Part shown: positions 27,287 through 36,270 of the stretch, piece by piece
Layout of the letters: each line of letters opens with the position of its first letter
Numbering within the stretch: position 1 is the first letter of the stretch
Assembly (NCBI RefSeq): GCF_036226405.1
Contig: NZ_CP108464.1
Coordinates: 6,572,001-6,636,000, forward strand
Source of the DNA: Streptomyces sp. NBC_01260
GTDB lineage: Bacteria; Actinomycetota; Actinomycetes; Streptomycetales; Streptomycetaceae
DNA: 64,000 bases
Direction: 5' to 3'
Notes under the pieces: generated by a model
What the model saw: only the letters and a program-made list of their open reading frames with translations
The model's database searches: none
What the model was told of the DNA's origin: nothing
Made by a program: the position numbers and the translations under genes

Positions 27287-27496
27287 GTTGACTCCTTGCG
27301 TCAGAGTTGCGGACGGCCCGAGGCTCGCAGCCGCCGCCGAACAAGGGACAGGCGAGGGATGGCCGCCATGTGAACGCACCCCGGGGACCGCGTCATGGGC
27401 CGGTGCCGCTGTCGATAAAATGCAGTTCTTCTGTTTGTTTGCCGGGCCTCGCGCCTTAGGGTCGTCCGCACCCGGGCTTCTGCGAAGGGCGTGTGT

Positions 27497-28372
27497 ATGC
27501 AGGGCACAATCGACGGTTTCAGCTATGGGGCGGTGACCCCCGTCGCGGCGTTCCTCATGGCCTGTCTCGGCGCCGCGCTGGGGCTGCGCTGCACCACTCG
27601 GTCCCTGCGCACGGAACGTTCCTTCAAAGCCGGCTGGCTGGCTCTCGGCGCGACCTCCATAGGCTCGGGCATCTGGACGATGCACTTCATCGCGATGACG
27701 GGTTTCTCCGTCGAGGAGGTACCGATCGGCTACGACAAGCCGGTCACGTTCGCCAGCCTCGCCGTCGCGATCGTCATGGTCGGTGTCGGGATCTTCCTTG
27801 TCGGGTACCGGGGCGCCACCCCGATGGCGCTGGTGACGGGCGGCACGATCACCGGACTCGGCGTGGCCACCATGCATTACCTCGGCATGACAGGTATGCG
27901 ACTTGATGGGCAGTTCGAGTACGACACGATCACCGTGACGCTCTCCGTGGTCATCGCCGTGGTGGCCTCGACCGCCGCGCTCTGGGCCGCTGTCTCGATC
28001 CACGGCTTCCTGCCCAGCCTCGGTGCCGCCGTCGTGATGGGCGTCGCGGTCAGCGGAATGCACTACACGGGCATGGCGGCGCTCCGGGTCCACCTGCACC
28101 CCGCCACGCTCACCGGCACCACCACCGGCGACGCCCCGACCGGCCTCCTCGTGCCCATGCTGATCGGTCCGGCCTGCTTCCTGCTGCTCGCCGGGGTCGT
28201 CGTGATGTTCGACCCGCTGGTGGTGATGGGGACCCCGGACTGGGACGACGCCGCGGCCGGACGGGCCCTCGGTATCCCCGCCCAGCGCCAGGTACCCCGG
28301 TTCGGCACGCACGCCGACCCGGCGTCCTTCCACTCGCAGCGGCGCGACCCCGTGGAGCACCACGACCGCTGA
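27497..28372 (+). CDS. MHYT-domain integral membrane sensor
   Basis: 291 aa, about seven membrane helices with three MHYT repeats: WTMHFIAMTG, ATMHYLGMTG and SGMHYTGMAA. The Met/His residues are proposed in the family to bind copper and sense oxygen, CO or NO. No GGDEF/EAL or kinase domain follows, only a short cytoplasmic tail, so it must act through a partner. The ATG at 27497 has GAAGGG upstream; GTG at 27491 is an alternative. Confidence 0.88.
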   Translation: MQGTIDGFSYGAVTPVAAFLMACLGAALGLRCTTRSLRTERSFKAGWLALGATSIGSGIWTMHFIAMTGFSVEEVPIGYDKPVTFASLAVAIVMVGVGIFLVGYRGATPMALVTGGTITGLGVATMHYLGMTGMRLDGQFEYDTITVTLSVVIAVVASTAALWAAVSIHGFLPSLGAAVVMGVAVSGMHYTGMAALRVHLHPATLTGTTTGDAPTGLLVPMLIGPACFLLLAGVVVMFDPLVVMGTPDWDDAAAGRALGIPAQRQVPRFGTHADPASFHSQRRDPVEHHDR

Positions 28373-28411
28373 CCCGGCCCCGTTGTCAGTGGGGGGTCGT
28401 ACGGTGGATGC

Positions 28412-30529
28412 ATGCGGCCCGTTTCGAAGATCGAACGTTCGGTGGCGCCTTTCGAGGTCGTCAGTCCCTACCAGCCCAGCGGCGACCAGCCGACGGCCAT
28501 CGCCGAGCTGGAGCGGCGCGTCAGGGCAGGTGAGAAGGATGTCGTGCTCCTCGGCGCGACCGGCACCGGAAAGTCGGCGACCACCGCCTGGATGATCGAG
28601 AAGCTGCAGCGCCCCACCCTGGTGATGGCGCCGAACAAGACCCTCGCCGCCCAGCTGGCCAACGAGTTCCGCGAGCTCCTGCCCAACAACGCCGTCGAGT
28701 ACTTCGTCTCGTACTACGACTACTACCAGCCCGAGGCGTACGTCCCGCAGTCGGACACCTACATCGAGAAGGACTCCTCGATCAACGAGGAGGTCGAGCG
28801 GCTGCGCCACTCCGCGACGAACTCACTGCTCACCCGGCGTGACGTCATCGTGGTCGCCTCCGTCTCCTGCATCTACGGCCTCGGCACACCGCAGGAATAC
28901 GTGGACCGGATGGTCCAGCTCAAGGTGGGCGACGAGATCGACCGCGACCAGCTGCTGCGCCGCTTCGTCGAGATCCAGTACAGCCGCAACGACCTGGCGT
29001 TCGCCCGCGGCACCTTCCGGGTGCGGGGCGACACCATCGAGATCTTCCCGGTCTACGAGGAGCTCGCCGTCCGCATCGAGATGTTCGGTGACGAGATCGA
29101 GGCGCTCTCCACCCTCCACCCGCTCACCGGCGAGGTCATCAGCGAGGACCAGTCCCTCCACGTCTTCCCCGCCAGCCACTACGTGGCGGGACCGGAGCGC
29201 CTGGAGAAGGCCGTCGGCGGCATCGAGAGCGAGCTGGAGCAGCGGCTGGCCGAGCTGGAGAAGCAGGGCAAGATGCTGGAGGCCCAGCGGCTGCGGATGC
29301 GCACCACGTACGACATCGAGATGCTGCGCCAGATCGGCACCTGCTCAGGTGTCGAGAACTACTCGATGCACTTCGACGACCGCACCCCCGGCACCGCGCC
29401 CAACACCCTCCTCGACTACTTCCCCGAGGACTTCCTCCTCGTGCTCGACGAATCGCATGTCACCGTGCCGCAGATCGGCGCGATGTACGAGGGCGACGCC
29501 TCCCGCAAGCGGACCCTCGTCGACCACGGCTTCCGGCTGCCGTCCGCCCTGGACAACCGCCCGCTGAAGTGGGAGGAGTTCCTCGGACGGATCAACCAGA
29601 CGGTCTACCTCTCCGCCACCCCCGGCAAGTACGAGCTCTCCCGGGGCGACGGCTTCGTGGAGCAGATCATCCGCCCCACCGGCCTCGTCGACCCGGAGAT
29701 CGTCGTCAAGCCCACCGAGGGCCAGATCGACGACCTGGTGCACGAGATCCGCAAGCGCACCGAGAAGGACGAGCGGGTCCTGGTCACCACCCTCACCAAG
29801 AAGATGTCGGAGGACCTCACCGACTACTTCCTGGAGCTCGGCATCCAGGTCCGCTACCTGCACAGCGACGTCGACACCCTGCGCCGCATCGAGCTGCTGC
29901 GCGAACTGCGCTCGGGCGAGTACGACGTCCTGGTCGGCATCAACCTCCTGCGCGAGGGCCTCGACCTGCCCGAGGTGTCACTCGTGGCGATCCTCGACGC
30001 CGACAAGCAGGGCTTCCTGCGCTCGGGCACCTCGCTGATCCAGACCATCGGCCGCGCGGCTCGCAACGTGTCCGGGCAGGTCCATATGTACGCGGACAAG
30101 ATCACCCCGGCGATGGCGCAGGCCATCGACGAGACCAACCGGCGCCGCGAGAAGCAGATCGCCTACAACACCGAGCGCGGGCTCGACCCGCAGCCACTGC
30201 GCAAGAAGATCAACGACATCGTCGCGACGATCGCCCGCGAGGAGGTCGACACCGAGCAGCTGCTGGGCACCGGATACCGCCAGGCGAAGGGCACCAAGGC
30301 GGCCGTGCCCACGCTGGGCATCAAGGCCGGTTCCGCGAAGGCCAAGAGGGACGGGGCGGTGGTCACCGACCGCCCGGCCACCGAGCTCGCCGGGATCATC
30401 GAGGAGATGACCGACCGGATGCGTGCGGCCGCCGCGGACCTGCAGTTCGAGGTGGCCGCCCGACTGCGGGACGAGGTGGGGGAGTTGAAGAAGGAGTTGC
30501 GCCAGATGCGGGAGGCGGGCCTGGCCTGA
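28412..30529 (+). CDS. uvrB: Excinuclease ABC subunit B
   Basis: 705 aa, damage-verifying helicase of nucleotide excision repair. [12 protein letters not shown] is Walker A (about residue 48). The beta-hairpin [22 protein letters not shown] follows (about 99-120), then DESH box, SATP, and motif [11 protein letters not shown]. The C-terminal UVR domain (about 655-690, [17 protein letters not shown]) binds UvrC. Between them is a Lys/Ala-rich linker. Start ATG at 28412 agrees with family length; no ribosome binding site is visible, so a leaderless transcript is possible. uvrA and uvrC lie within 15 kb on the same strand. Confidence 0.97.
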   Translation: MRPVSKIERSVAPFEVVSPYQPSGDQPTAIAELERRVRAGEKDVVLLGATGTGKSATTAWMIEKLQRPTLVMAPNKTLAAQLANEFRELLPNNAVEYFVSYYDYYQPEAYVPQSDTYIEKDSSINEEVERLRHSATNSLLTRRDVIVVASVSCIYGLGTPQEYVDRMVQLKVGDEIDRDQLLRRFVEIQYSRNDLAFARGTFRVRGDTIEIFPVYEELAVRIEMFGDEIEALSTLHPLTGEVISEDQSLHVFPASHYVAGPERLEKAVGGIESELEQRLAELEKQGKMLEAQRLRMRTTYDIEMLRQIGTCSGVENYSMHFDDRTPGTAPNTLLDYFPEDFLLVLDESHVTVPQIGAMYEGDASRKRTLVDHGFRLPSALDNRPLKWEEFLGRINQTVYLSATPGKYELSRGDGFVEQIIRPTGLVDPEIVVKPTEGQIDDLVHEIRKRTEKDERVLVTTLTKKMSEDLTDYFLELGIQVRYLHSDVDTLRRIELLRELRSGEYDVLVGINLLREGLDLPEVSLVAILDADKQGFLRSGTSLIQTIGRAARNVSGQVHMYADKITPAMAQAIDETNRRREKQIAYNTERGLDPQPLRKKINDIVATIAREEVDTEQLLGTGYRQAKGTKAAVPTLGIKAGSAKAKRDGAVVTDRPATELAGIIEEMTDRMRAAAADLQFEVAARLRDEVGELKKELRQMREAGLA

Positions 30530-30660
30530 CCCCGTGGTGCGGGGTGTGTTGCAAGACCGACACAAAACGGCCCGGACCCGATGCGCCGGTGGCGCGACTG
30601 CGTAGGGTGCTGGAATCCGCGCAAGGACGGTTTGCGGGGAAAGCGGAGAGGGGACAGCGC

Positions 30661-31239
30661 GTGACGGTCAATATGACCAAGGGCCAGGCCATCAGCCTGC
30701 AGAAGAGCGACGGGGGGACCCTGACCGCGGTTCGGATGGGGCTCGGCTGGCAGGCGGCGCCGCGTCGCGGTCTGTTCGGTTCGCGCACCCGGGAGATCGA
30801 CCTGGACGCCTCGGCGGTCCTGTTCGCCGACAAGCAGCCGGTCGACGTCGTCTTCTTCCGGCACCTCGTCAGCGACGACGGCTCGGTCAAGCACACCGGG
30901 GACAACCTGGTCGGCGGCGCCGGCTCGGGCGGCGACGACGAGGCCATCCTGGTCGACCTCCAGCGGGTGCCGGTCCACATCGACCAGATCGTCTTCACGG
31001 TGAACTCCTTCACCGGCCAGACGTTCCAGGAGGTACAGAACGCCTTCTGCCGCATCGTCGACGAGACCAACGGCCAGGAGCTCGCCCGCTACACGCTGGA
31101 CGGCGGCGGGCAGTACACCGCCCAGATCATGGCGAAGGTGCACCGCGCGGGGAACGGGTGGCAGATGACCGCCATCGGCACCCCGGCCAACGGCCGCACC
31201 TTCCAGGACCTCATGCCGGCGATCCTGCCGCACCTGTAG
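30661..31239 (+). CDS. TerD-family (tellurite/stress) protein
   Basis: 192 aa, one TerD domain: MTKGQAISLQKSDGGTLTAVRMGLGW, EIDLDASAVLFAD, GDDEAILVDLQRVP (Asp/Glu for calcium) and RYTLDGGGQYTAQIMAKVHR. TerD proteins bind Ca2+ and work in a membrane-linked stress complex with TerC. Start GTG at 30661 (GGAGAGGGGACA upstream), ATG 30673 possible. Together with the next TerD-like protein and terC it makes a small ter group. Confidence 0.92.
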   Translation: MTVNMTKGQAISLQKSDGGTLTAVRMGLGWQAAPRRGLFGSRTREIDLDASAVLFADKQPVDVVFFRHLVSDDGSVKHTGDNLVGGAGSGGDDEAILVDLQRVPVHIDQIVFTVNSFTGQTFQEVQNAFCRIVDETNGQELARYTLDGGGQYTAQIMAKVHRAGNGWQMTAIGTPANGRTFQDLMPAILPHL

Positions 31240-31324
31240 GCAGAGCCGGACCAGCCGGTCCGTATCGGTACGCGCAGCTCCCGGAGGCATCGGCCGCCGG
31301 GAGCTGCACCGCATCGAGGCCCCG

Positions 31325-31407
31325 GCAGTACGTACGACCGGCGGCAAGCAAGTCCCTGCGGTACGCACGGCATGGCAGTACGCACGACATGCAGTACGCA
31401 CGACAAT
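31325..31407. repeat. Imperfect 16-bp repeats before the long TerD gene
   Basis: Four related copies of GCAGTACGCACGACAT: 31325-31339 (degenerate), 31358-31373, 31375-31390 and 31391-31407. They fill the spacer between the two TerD genes, where a promoter or operator for the second would lie. Confidence 0.6.
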
Positions 31408-31477
31408 GGCACCGGACGGTGCCGCACCGCACGCGGCACCGCGCCGCGCGGCAGCAACTCGTCGAGGGGACAGGGCA

Positions 31478-33403
31478 ATGACGGCCGAGCTGGTCCGGGG
31501 GCAGAACCACACCTTGCCCCAGACCCGTCTGGAGATCCGGATATCGGCAGGTGCGCCCGTCGTGGCCGGGGCCACGCTCGGCGACGAGCACGGCACCGTG
31601 CACGGCGTCGAGCGGATCGCCCACCCCGGCTCGCCGCAACTGCCGGGGCTCGAAGTGTCCAGGCAGGCCGCGGCCGACCACCGGCTCGCCGTCGACCTCG
31701 ACGCCCTGCCCGACGGGGTGCACCGGGTCACGGTGCTGCTGGCCCTGCCGCTGGAGGCGGGCGGCCCGATCAGGTTCGGAGCCGTGGCCGCGCCCTTCGT
31801 CGCCGTCACCGGACTCGACGGCGACGAGATCGCCACCTTCACCCTGACCGGCCTGGACACCGAGTCCGCGGTCGCCGCCCTGGAGCTCTACCGCCGGCAG
31901 GGCGGCTGGAAGGTCCGCGCGGTCGGCCAGGGCTATGCGGGCGGTCTCGCCGCGATGCTCGCCGATCAGGGCGTGGACCGGGCGGCCGAACTGGCCGGGT
32001 CGATCCAGGCGGCGGTCGCCCGGGGCATGGCCCGCTCCGTGTCGCCGCCCCCGCCCCGCACCCCGGAGGGCGACCGGGTCAGGCACGCGGCGGGCCCCGC
32101 ACCTGCCCCGGGCGGCGGTCAGCCCCCCGTCCGGCCCCCGGCCGCCCAGCAGCCCGAGCCCCCGGCCGCCGTCCCGTCCGGCCCCATCGACTACGCGCAC
32201 CCGCGCCGCCAGTCAGCAGCGCCCCCGCCGCCCCCTCCCGCCGCGCCGCCCGCCGCGCCCGGACAGCCGGCGCAGCCCGTCGCCGGGGACGCGACCGGAT
32301 GGTCCATGGACGAGCGCCTCTACAACCAGATCTGGGGGATGTTCGAGGACCTGGCCAGGGCCACCGCCGCGTACCGCAGCGCCGTCGACTTCGCCGAGTC
32401 CCGGATGGACCAGGAGCTGGCGCAGACCCTGTCCGACCCGCGCAGCCGGATCGGCGGTGCGGGCGACCGGGCCCGTGAGCAGGCCCGTGCCAAACGCGAC
32501 GAGCTGACCGGCCGGGCCCGTGAGGCGCTGGACCGCGACCTCGCCCAGCTGGCCGCCGAGTCCGCCGTGGTGGAACCGGCGCTCCCCGCCCCGTACGCGG
32601 GCTGGGACAACCCCGTCTGGCACGCCTACCGGGTTCCGATGGAGATCCCGATGGCGCTGCGGATCGGCGACCTGCACCTGCCGGAGAGCACCGCCCTGCG
32701 TATCCCGCTGCTCGTACGGCTGCCGCTGGAGCGCGGGATCTGGATCGACAGCGGGCGTACGGCCTCCGAGGCCGCCGCCCCGACGGACAGCGACCAGTTG
32801 CACCGGCTGGCCATGGAGAGCGCGGTCCTGCACGCCGCCCGGCTGCTCGCCGTCTACCCGGCGGACGAGTTCTCGGTCCATGTCATCGACCCGGCGGGCT
32901 CTGCCGCGGCCGCGCTCGCCCCGCTGGTCCGCTCCGGGGTGCTCGCGGGCCCGCCCGCGTCCGGTCCCGGGGGAGTGTCCTCGGTCCTCGCCCAGCTCAC
33001 CCGGCGGGTCGATCTGGTGCAGATGGCGATCCGGGCCGGTGCCGCGGATTCGCTGCCGCCCGATCTGGACCCGGCCGAGCAGCTGCTGATCGTCAACGAC
33101 TTCCCGCACGGCTTCGACGACCGGGCCGTCACCCAGCTGCGCTACCTCGCCGACGAGGGGCCGTCCGTCGGCGTCCATCTCCTGATGGTCGCGGACCGGG
33201 AGGACGCCTCCGCGTTCGGGCCGGTGCTCGATCCGCTGTGGCGGTCGCTGCTCCGGATCACCCCGGTCGCCGACGACCATCTGGCCGACCCCTGGGTCGG
33301 CCACGCCTGGACGTACGAGCCGTTGAGGACGCCTCCCGGCAGCGGCGTTCTTGAGCTGGTGCTCGCCCAGGTGGCGGCCGCCCGCCGCACCGGACCCCGC
33401 TGA
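31478..33403 (+). CDS. TerD-domain protein with long C-terminal extension
   Basis: 641 aa. Residues 1-190 form a TerD-like domain (LDTESAVAALELYRRQGGWKVRAVGQGYAGGL). A Pro/Ala-rich linker follows (about 190-280), then a helical region and a C-terminal part (about 400-635) whose layout (PLLVRLPLERGIWIDSG, FSVHVIDPAGSA, EQLLIVNDFPHGFDDRAV) recalls an FtsK/HerA-like ATPase core but lacks any GxxxxGKS/T loop. No membrane segments. GAGGGG precedes the ATG. Such fusions occur in actinobacterial ter clusters; a scaffold role is possible. Confidence 0.75.
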   Translation: MTAELVRGQNHTLPQTRLEIRISAGAPVVAGATLGDEHGTVHGVERIAHPGSPQLPGLEVSRQAAADHRLAVDLDALPDGVHRVTVLLALPLEAGGPIRFGAVAAPFVAVTGLDGDEIATFTLTGLDTESAVAALELYRRQGGWKVRAVGQGYAGGLAAMLADQGVDRAAELAGSIQAAVARGMARSVSPPPPRTPEGDRVRHAAGPAPAPGGGQPPVRPPAAQQPEPPAAVPSGPIDYAHPRRQSAAPPPPPPAAPPAAPGQPAQPVAGDATGWSMDERLYNQIWGMFEDLARATAAYRSAVDFAESRMDQELAQTLSDPRSRIGGAGDRAREQARAKRDELTGRAREALDRDLAQLAAESAVVEPALPAPYAGWDNPVWHAYRVPMEIPMALRIGDLHLPESTALRIPLLVRLPLERGIWIDSGRTASEAAAPTDSDQLHRLAMESAVLHAARLLAVYPADEFSVHVIDPAGSAAAALAPLVRSGVLAGPPASGPGGVSSVLAQLTRRVDLVQMAIRAGAADSLPPDLDPAEQLLIVNDFPHGFDDRAVTQLRYLADEGPSVGVHLLMVADREDASAFGPVLDPLWRSLLRITPVADDHLADPWVGHAWTYEPLRTPPGSGVLELVLAQVAAARRTGPR

Positions 33404-33507
33404 CCTGCTCCGTCCCGGTTCGGCTACTACCACTCTGACCTGGGGTTTTGAGACTCCTTTAGTCTTCTCTTTACCTTTACTTGGTAATTCCTGTACTGTT
33501 CTTCGAG

Positions 33508-33662
33508 CGGAGGGGAGTACTCCCGATCGCGGCGTTCCCGTCAGTACGGACTGTGACCGGTCCCGGGGCGCCGGCCAGGCGCGCAGCCCGCGCGCCCAGG
33601 TGGAAGAGACCTCCGGCAGCGACGACGCTGATCAGTAGCCGTAGCGAACTGCCGGAGGCGCA
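33508..33662 (+). promoter_or_regulatory. yybP-ykoY (Mn2+) riboswitch with SD-sequestering switch
   Basis: Conserved GGGGAGTA (33512-33519) and GAGACC (33606-33611) lie at the two loops expected for the manganese-sensing yybP-ykoY aptamer. Helix P1 is CGGAGG (33508-33513) with CCTCCG (33610-33615). The 3' P1 strand can instead pair, 10/10, with CTGCCGGAGG (33649-33658), which holds the ribosome binding site of terC. Binding of Mn2+ would hold P1, free the GGAGG and turn translation on. An A/T-rich stretch at 33440-33500 probably holds the promoter. Confidence 0.72.
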
Positions 33663-34655
33663 GTGGACGTTTCATGGACCCTCTGGGCGCTGACCATTCT
33701 TGGTCTGAGCGCCCTCATCGCCGTCGACTTCTTCATCGGGCGCAAGCCCCATGACGTGTCGACCAAGGAAGCCGGAATCTGGACGATCGTCTGGATCGCG
33801 CTGGCCGCCCTCTTCGGACTCGGCCTGCTCGCCTTCGGCGAGACCCAGGCCTCGGGCGAGTTCTTCGCCGGCTTCATCACCGAGAAGTCGCTGAGCGTCG
33901 ACAACCTCTTCGTCTTCGTGCTGATCATGGCGAAGTTCTCGGTGCCCTCCCACCTCCAGCAGCGGGTGCTGCTCTTCGGCGTACTGATCGCACTGGTGCT
34001 GCGGGCGGTCTTCATCGCCGCGGGCGCCGCGGTCATCGCCAACTTCTCGTGGGTCTTCTACATCTTCGGCGCGTTCCTGATCTTCACCGCCTGGAAGCTC
34101 ATCCAGGAGGCGCGGGCCGACGACGAGGAGGAGGAGTTCGAGGAGAACCGCCTCCTGAAGACGATCGAGCGCCGCTTCGGAGTCGCCGACAGGTACCACG
34201 GCACCAAGCTCTTCATCCGCAACAACGGCAAGCGCGTCATGACGCCCCTGATGGTCGTCATGCTCGCCATCGGCACCACCGATGTGCTGTTCGCGCTGGA
34301 CTCGATCCCGGCGATCTTCGGGCTGACCCAGGACCCGTACATCGTCTTCACCGCCAACGCCTTCGCCCTGATGGGGCTGCGGCAGCTGTACTTCCTGATC
34401 GGCGGTCTGCTGAAGAAGCTGGTCCACCTCAGCTACGGGCTCTCGGTGATCCTCGGCTTCATCGGCGTCAAGCTGGTGCTGCACGCCCTGCACGAGTCCG
34501 GGGTGAACGTCCCCGAGATCTCCATCCCGGTCTCGCTCGGCGTCATCTGCGGCGTGCTGGTGATCACCACGATCACCAGCCTCCTCGCCAACAAGAAGCA
34601 GGCCGCCGCGGAGGCCGAGGACAGCGCGGACAAGGGCGCCGGAATCGACGCCTGA
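33663..34655 (+). CDS. TerC-family membrane protein, probable metal exporter
   Basis: 330 aa, about nine membrane helices. Family acidic motifs are in the membrane: SLSVDNLFVFVLIM (Asp), LIFTAWKLIQEA and IGTTDVLFALDSIPAIFG (two Asp). The loop at about 155-180 is acidic (ADDEEEEFEENR). TerC/Alx/MntP-type proteins export Mn2+ or support exoenzyme metallation; the riboswitch in front supports a manganese role. The GTG start lies 4 bases after GGAGG, the sequence masked by the riboswitch. Confidence 0.92.
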   Translation: MDVSWTLWALTILGLSALIAVDFFIGRKPHDVSTKEAGIWTIVWIALAALFGLGLLAFGETQASGEFFAGFITEKSLSVDNLFVFVLIMAKFSVPSHLQQRVLLFGVLIALVLRAVFIAAGAAVIANFSWVFYIFGAFLIFTAWKLIQEARADDEEEEFEENRLLKTIERRFGVADRYHGTKLFIRNNGKRVMTPLMVVMLAIGTTDVLFALDSIPAIFGLTQDPYIVFTANAFALMGLRQLYFLIGGLLKKLVHLSYGLSVILGFIGVKLVLHALHESGVNVPEISIPVSLGVICGVLVITTITSLLANKKQAAAEAEDSADKGAGIDA

Positions 34656-34688
34656 CCGGCCGCGAGGCCCGGTGGCGCACACGGTGCG

Positions 34689-34736
34689 GCCCCGGTGGCG
34701 TCCGCTCCACGGAGCGGACGCCACCGGGGCTTTTTT
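34689..34736. terminator. Intrinsic terminator between terC and the MBL gene
   Basis: A 20-bp perfect stem (34689-34708 with 34711-34730) followed by T6 (34731-34736). It ends 33 bases past terC and meets the stop of the convergent gene. Confidence 0.92.
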
Positions 34737-35392
34737 CACCAGCCGCGGGCGCGCCACTCGGGCAGCTGCGGACGCTCGTCGCCGAGCGTGGTGTCGTGGC
34801 CGTGGCCCGGGTAGACCCAGGTCTCGTCCGGCAGCGGGGCGAAGAGCTTGGTCTCCACATCGTGCAGCAGGCTCACGAACGCCTCGGGGTCCTTGAACGT
34901 GTTGCCGACCCCGCCCGGGAAGAGGCAGTCCCCGGTGAACAGGTGCGGAGCGCCGTGCGGGTCGTCGTAGAGGAGCGCGATCGACCCCGGCGTGTGCCCG
35001 CGCAGATGGCGGGCGGTCAGGGCGACCTGCCCGACCCGGATCGTGTCGTTGTCGTCGACGAGCACATCGGTGGGGACCGGGATTCCCTCGGCGTCGTGGC
35101 GCCCGGCGTACGTACGCGCACCGGTGGCCGCCACGACCTCGCCCAGCGCCTGCCAGTGGTCGCCGTGCCGATGGGTGGTGACGACCGAGGCGATCGAGTC
35201 GTCACCGATCAGCCGCAGCAGGGTCCCGGCCTCGTTGGCCGCGTCGATCAGGAGCTGCTCGCCGGTGGCCCGGCAGCGCAGCAGGTAGGCGTTGTTGTTC
35301 ATCGGGCCGACGGCGACCTTGGAGATCATGAGATCCGTCAGCTCGTGCACGTCCGCCCGCCCGCCGACCTTGACCGCTCCGCTGTACGTCAT
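34736..35392 (-). CDS. Metallo-beta-lactamase-fold hydrolase
   Basis: 218 aa. THRHGDH (about residues 72-78) is the HxHxDH metal motif; GHTPGSIALL, FTGDCLFPGG and YPGHGHDT complete the two-zinc site of a glyoxalase-II-like hydrolase. Probably cleaves a thioester, in actinomycetes perhaps a mycothiol conjugate, which would fit the mycothiol-type gene next to it. No signal peptide. Confidence 0.87.
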   Translation of the reverse strand: MTYSGAVKVGGRADVHELTDLMISKVAVGPMNNNAYLLRCRATGEQLLIDAANEAGTLLRLIGDDSIASVVTTHRHGDHWQALGEVVAATGARTYAGRHDAEGIPVPTDVLVDDNDTIRVGQVALTARHLRGHTPGSIALLYDDPHGAPHLFTGDCLFPGGVGNTFKDPEAFVSLLHDVETKLFAPLPDETWVYPGHGHDTTLGDERPQLPEWRARGW

Positions 35393-35402
35393 GCGTCTCA
35401 GC

Positions 35403-36095
35403 CTATAGCGGGGGCAGTACGGGCAGGGGCAGTCCGCCCTCGACGGTCAGCGCCGACCCGTCGCGGCGCCCGCTGAGCCAGCCGAGCAGCTCGGGGGCCG
35501 TGCCGCGGACCACGACGGGGCCGCCCTCCGCTCCGCCGCCCGTCGTCCAGGACCGGCCCTTGTCGTCGGCCATGCCCGTGGACACCACATCCGGGTGTCC
35601 GCCGAACCGCTCGGCGAGGAAGTCGATCTCGCGGGCGGCGAACTCGTCGGGCAGATCATCCAGCTCGTATCCCAGCCCCAGGTCGACATGGTGCAGCTCG
35701 ACCTCGACGCGGCGGCGGAAGGGGATCCGGGAGGCCGAGTCCGTCACGCCGTTGCGCAGCGTGACGGTGCGTGACCAGTCGGCCGGGGCCGCGGCGGCCG
35801 CCGCGAAGCGGGCCGCGCTCGCCGCCAGGTCGGCCAGCTGTTCGGCCTGTGGCCGGGGCGCGTCGCGCTCGATGTCACCGTCGCGGGTTTCGCTGTCTGC
35901 GTACATCGGCCGGCCCTGGAGAACATTTACCAGCGCGTCGGCGTTACGTGAGAGGTGCGCGACGACATGACCCCGGCTCCAGCCGGGCAGCCGCGACGGC
36001 CGGGCGAGCTCGGAGTCGTCCAATTTCTCCGTGGCGCTGAGCAGCCGTTCGGTCGCTTCACGTAGGGCGTCCAGGTCGTGCGCGTGATCAATCAT
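35403..36095 (-). CDS. Mycothiol-dependent maleylpyruvate isomerase-family protein
   Basis: 230 aa, DinB-like four-helix bundle ([47 protein letters not shown]) with the metal-binding His at GHVVAHL (about 43-49) and [15 protein letters not shown] (about 143). The C-terminal part ([18 protein letters not shown]) is the SCP2-like end of the mycothiol-dependent isomerase family. The gene starts 10 bases downstream of the MBL gene's 5' end on the same strand. Reaction not assigned. Confidence 0.85.
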   Translation of the reverse strand: MIDHAHDLDALREATERLLSATEKLDDSELARPSRLPGWSRGHVVAHLSRNADALVNVLQGRPMYADSETRDGDIERDAPRPQAEQLADLAASAARFAAAAAAPADWSRTVTLRNGVTDSASRIPFRRRVEVELHHVDLGLGYELDDLPDEFAAREIDFLAERFGGHPDVVSTGMADDKGRSWTTGGGAEGGPVVVRGTAPELLGWLSGRRDGSALTVEGGLPLPVLPPL

Positions 36096-36270
36096 GGGGC
36101 CGAGCGTAGCCCCGCCACTCATTCGGGTGAAGGAGTCATCAGCCGTCCGTAAATCGAATGCGCGTGCTATACGCTCGGAGTCGAAAGCTCCGTACATCGC
36201 TGTGGCACCCCCCATACCCTGGGGCAGGGGCTCAGTTCCCCCGCTTCTCTCTAGAAAGGTGCGGACCGGC

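Noticed and set aside
28430..28445. SOS (LexA) box near the uvrB start, GAACGTTC
   Set aside because: The actinobacterial box needs a 4-base spacer between GAAC and GTTC, and this copy lies inside the coding sequence.
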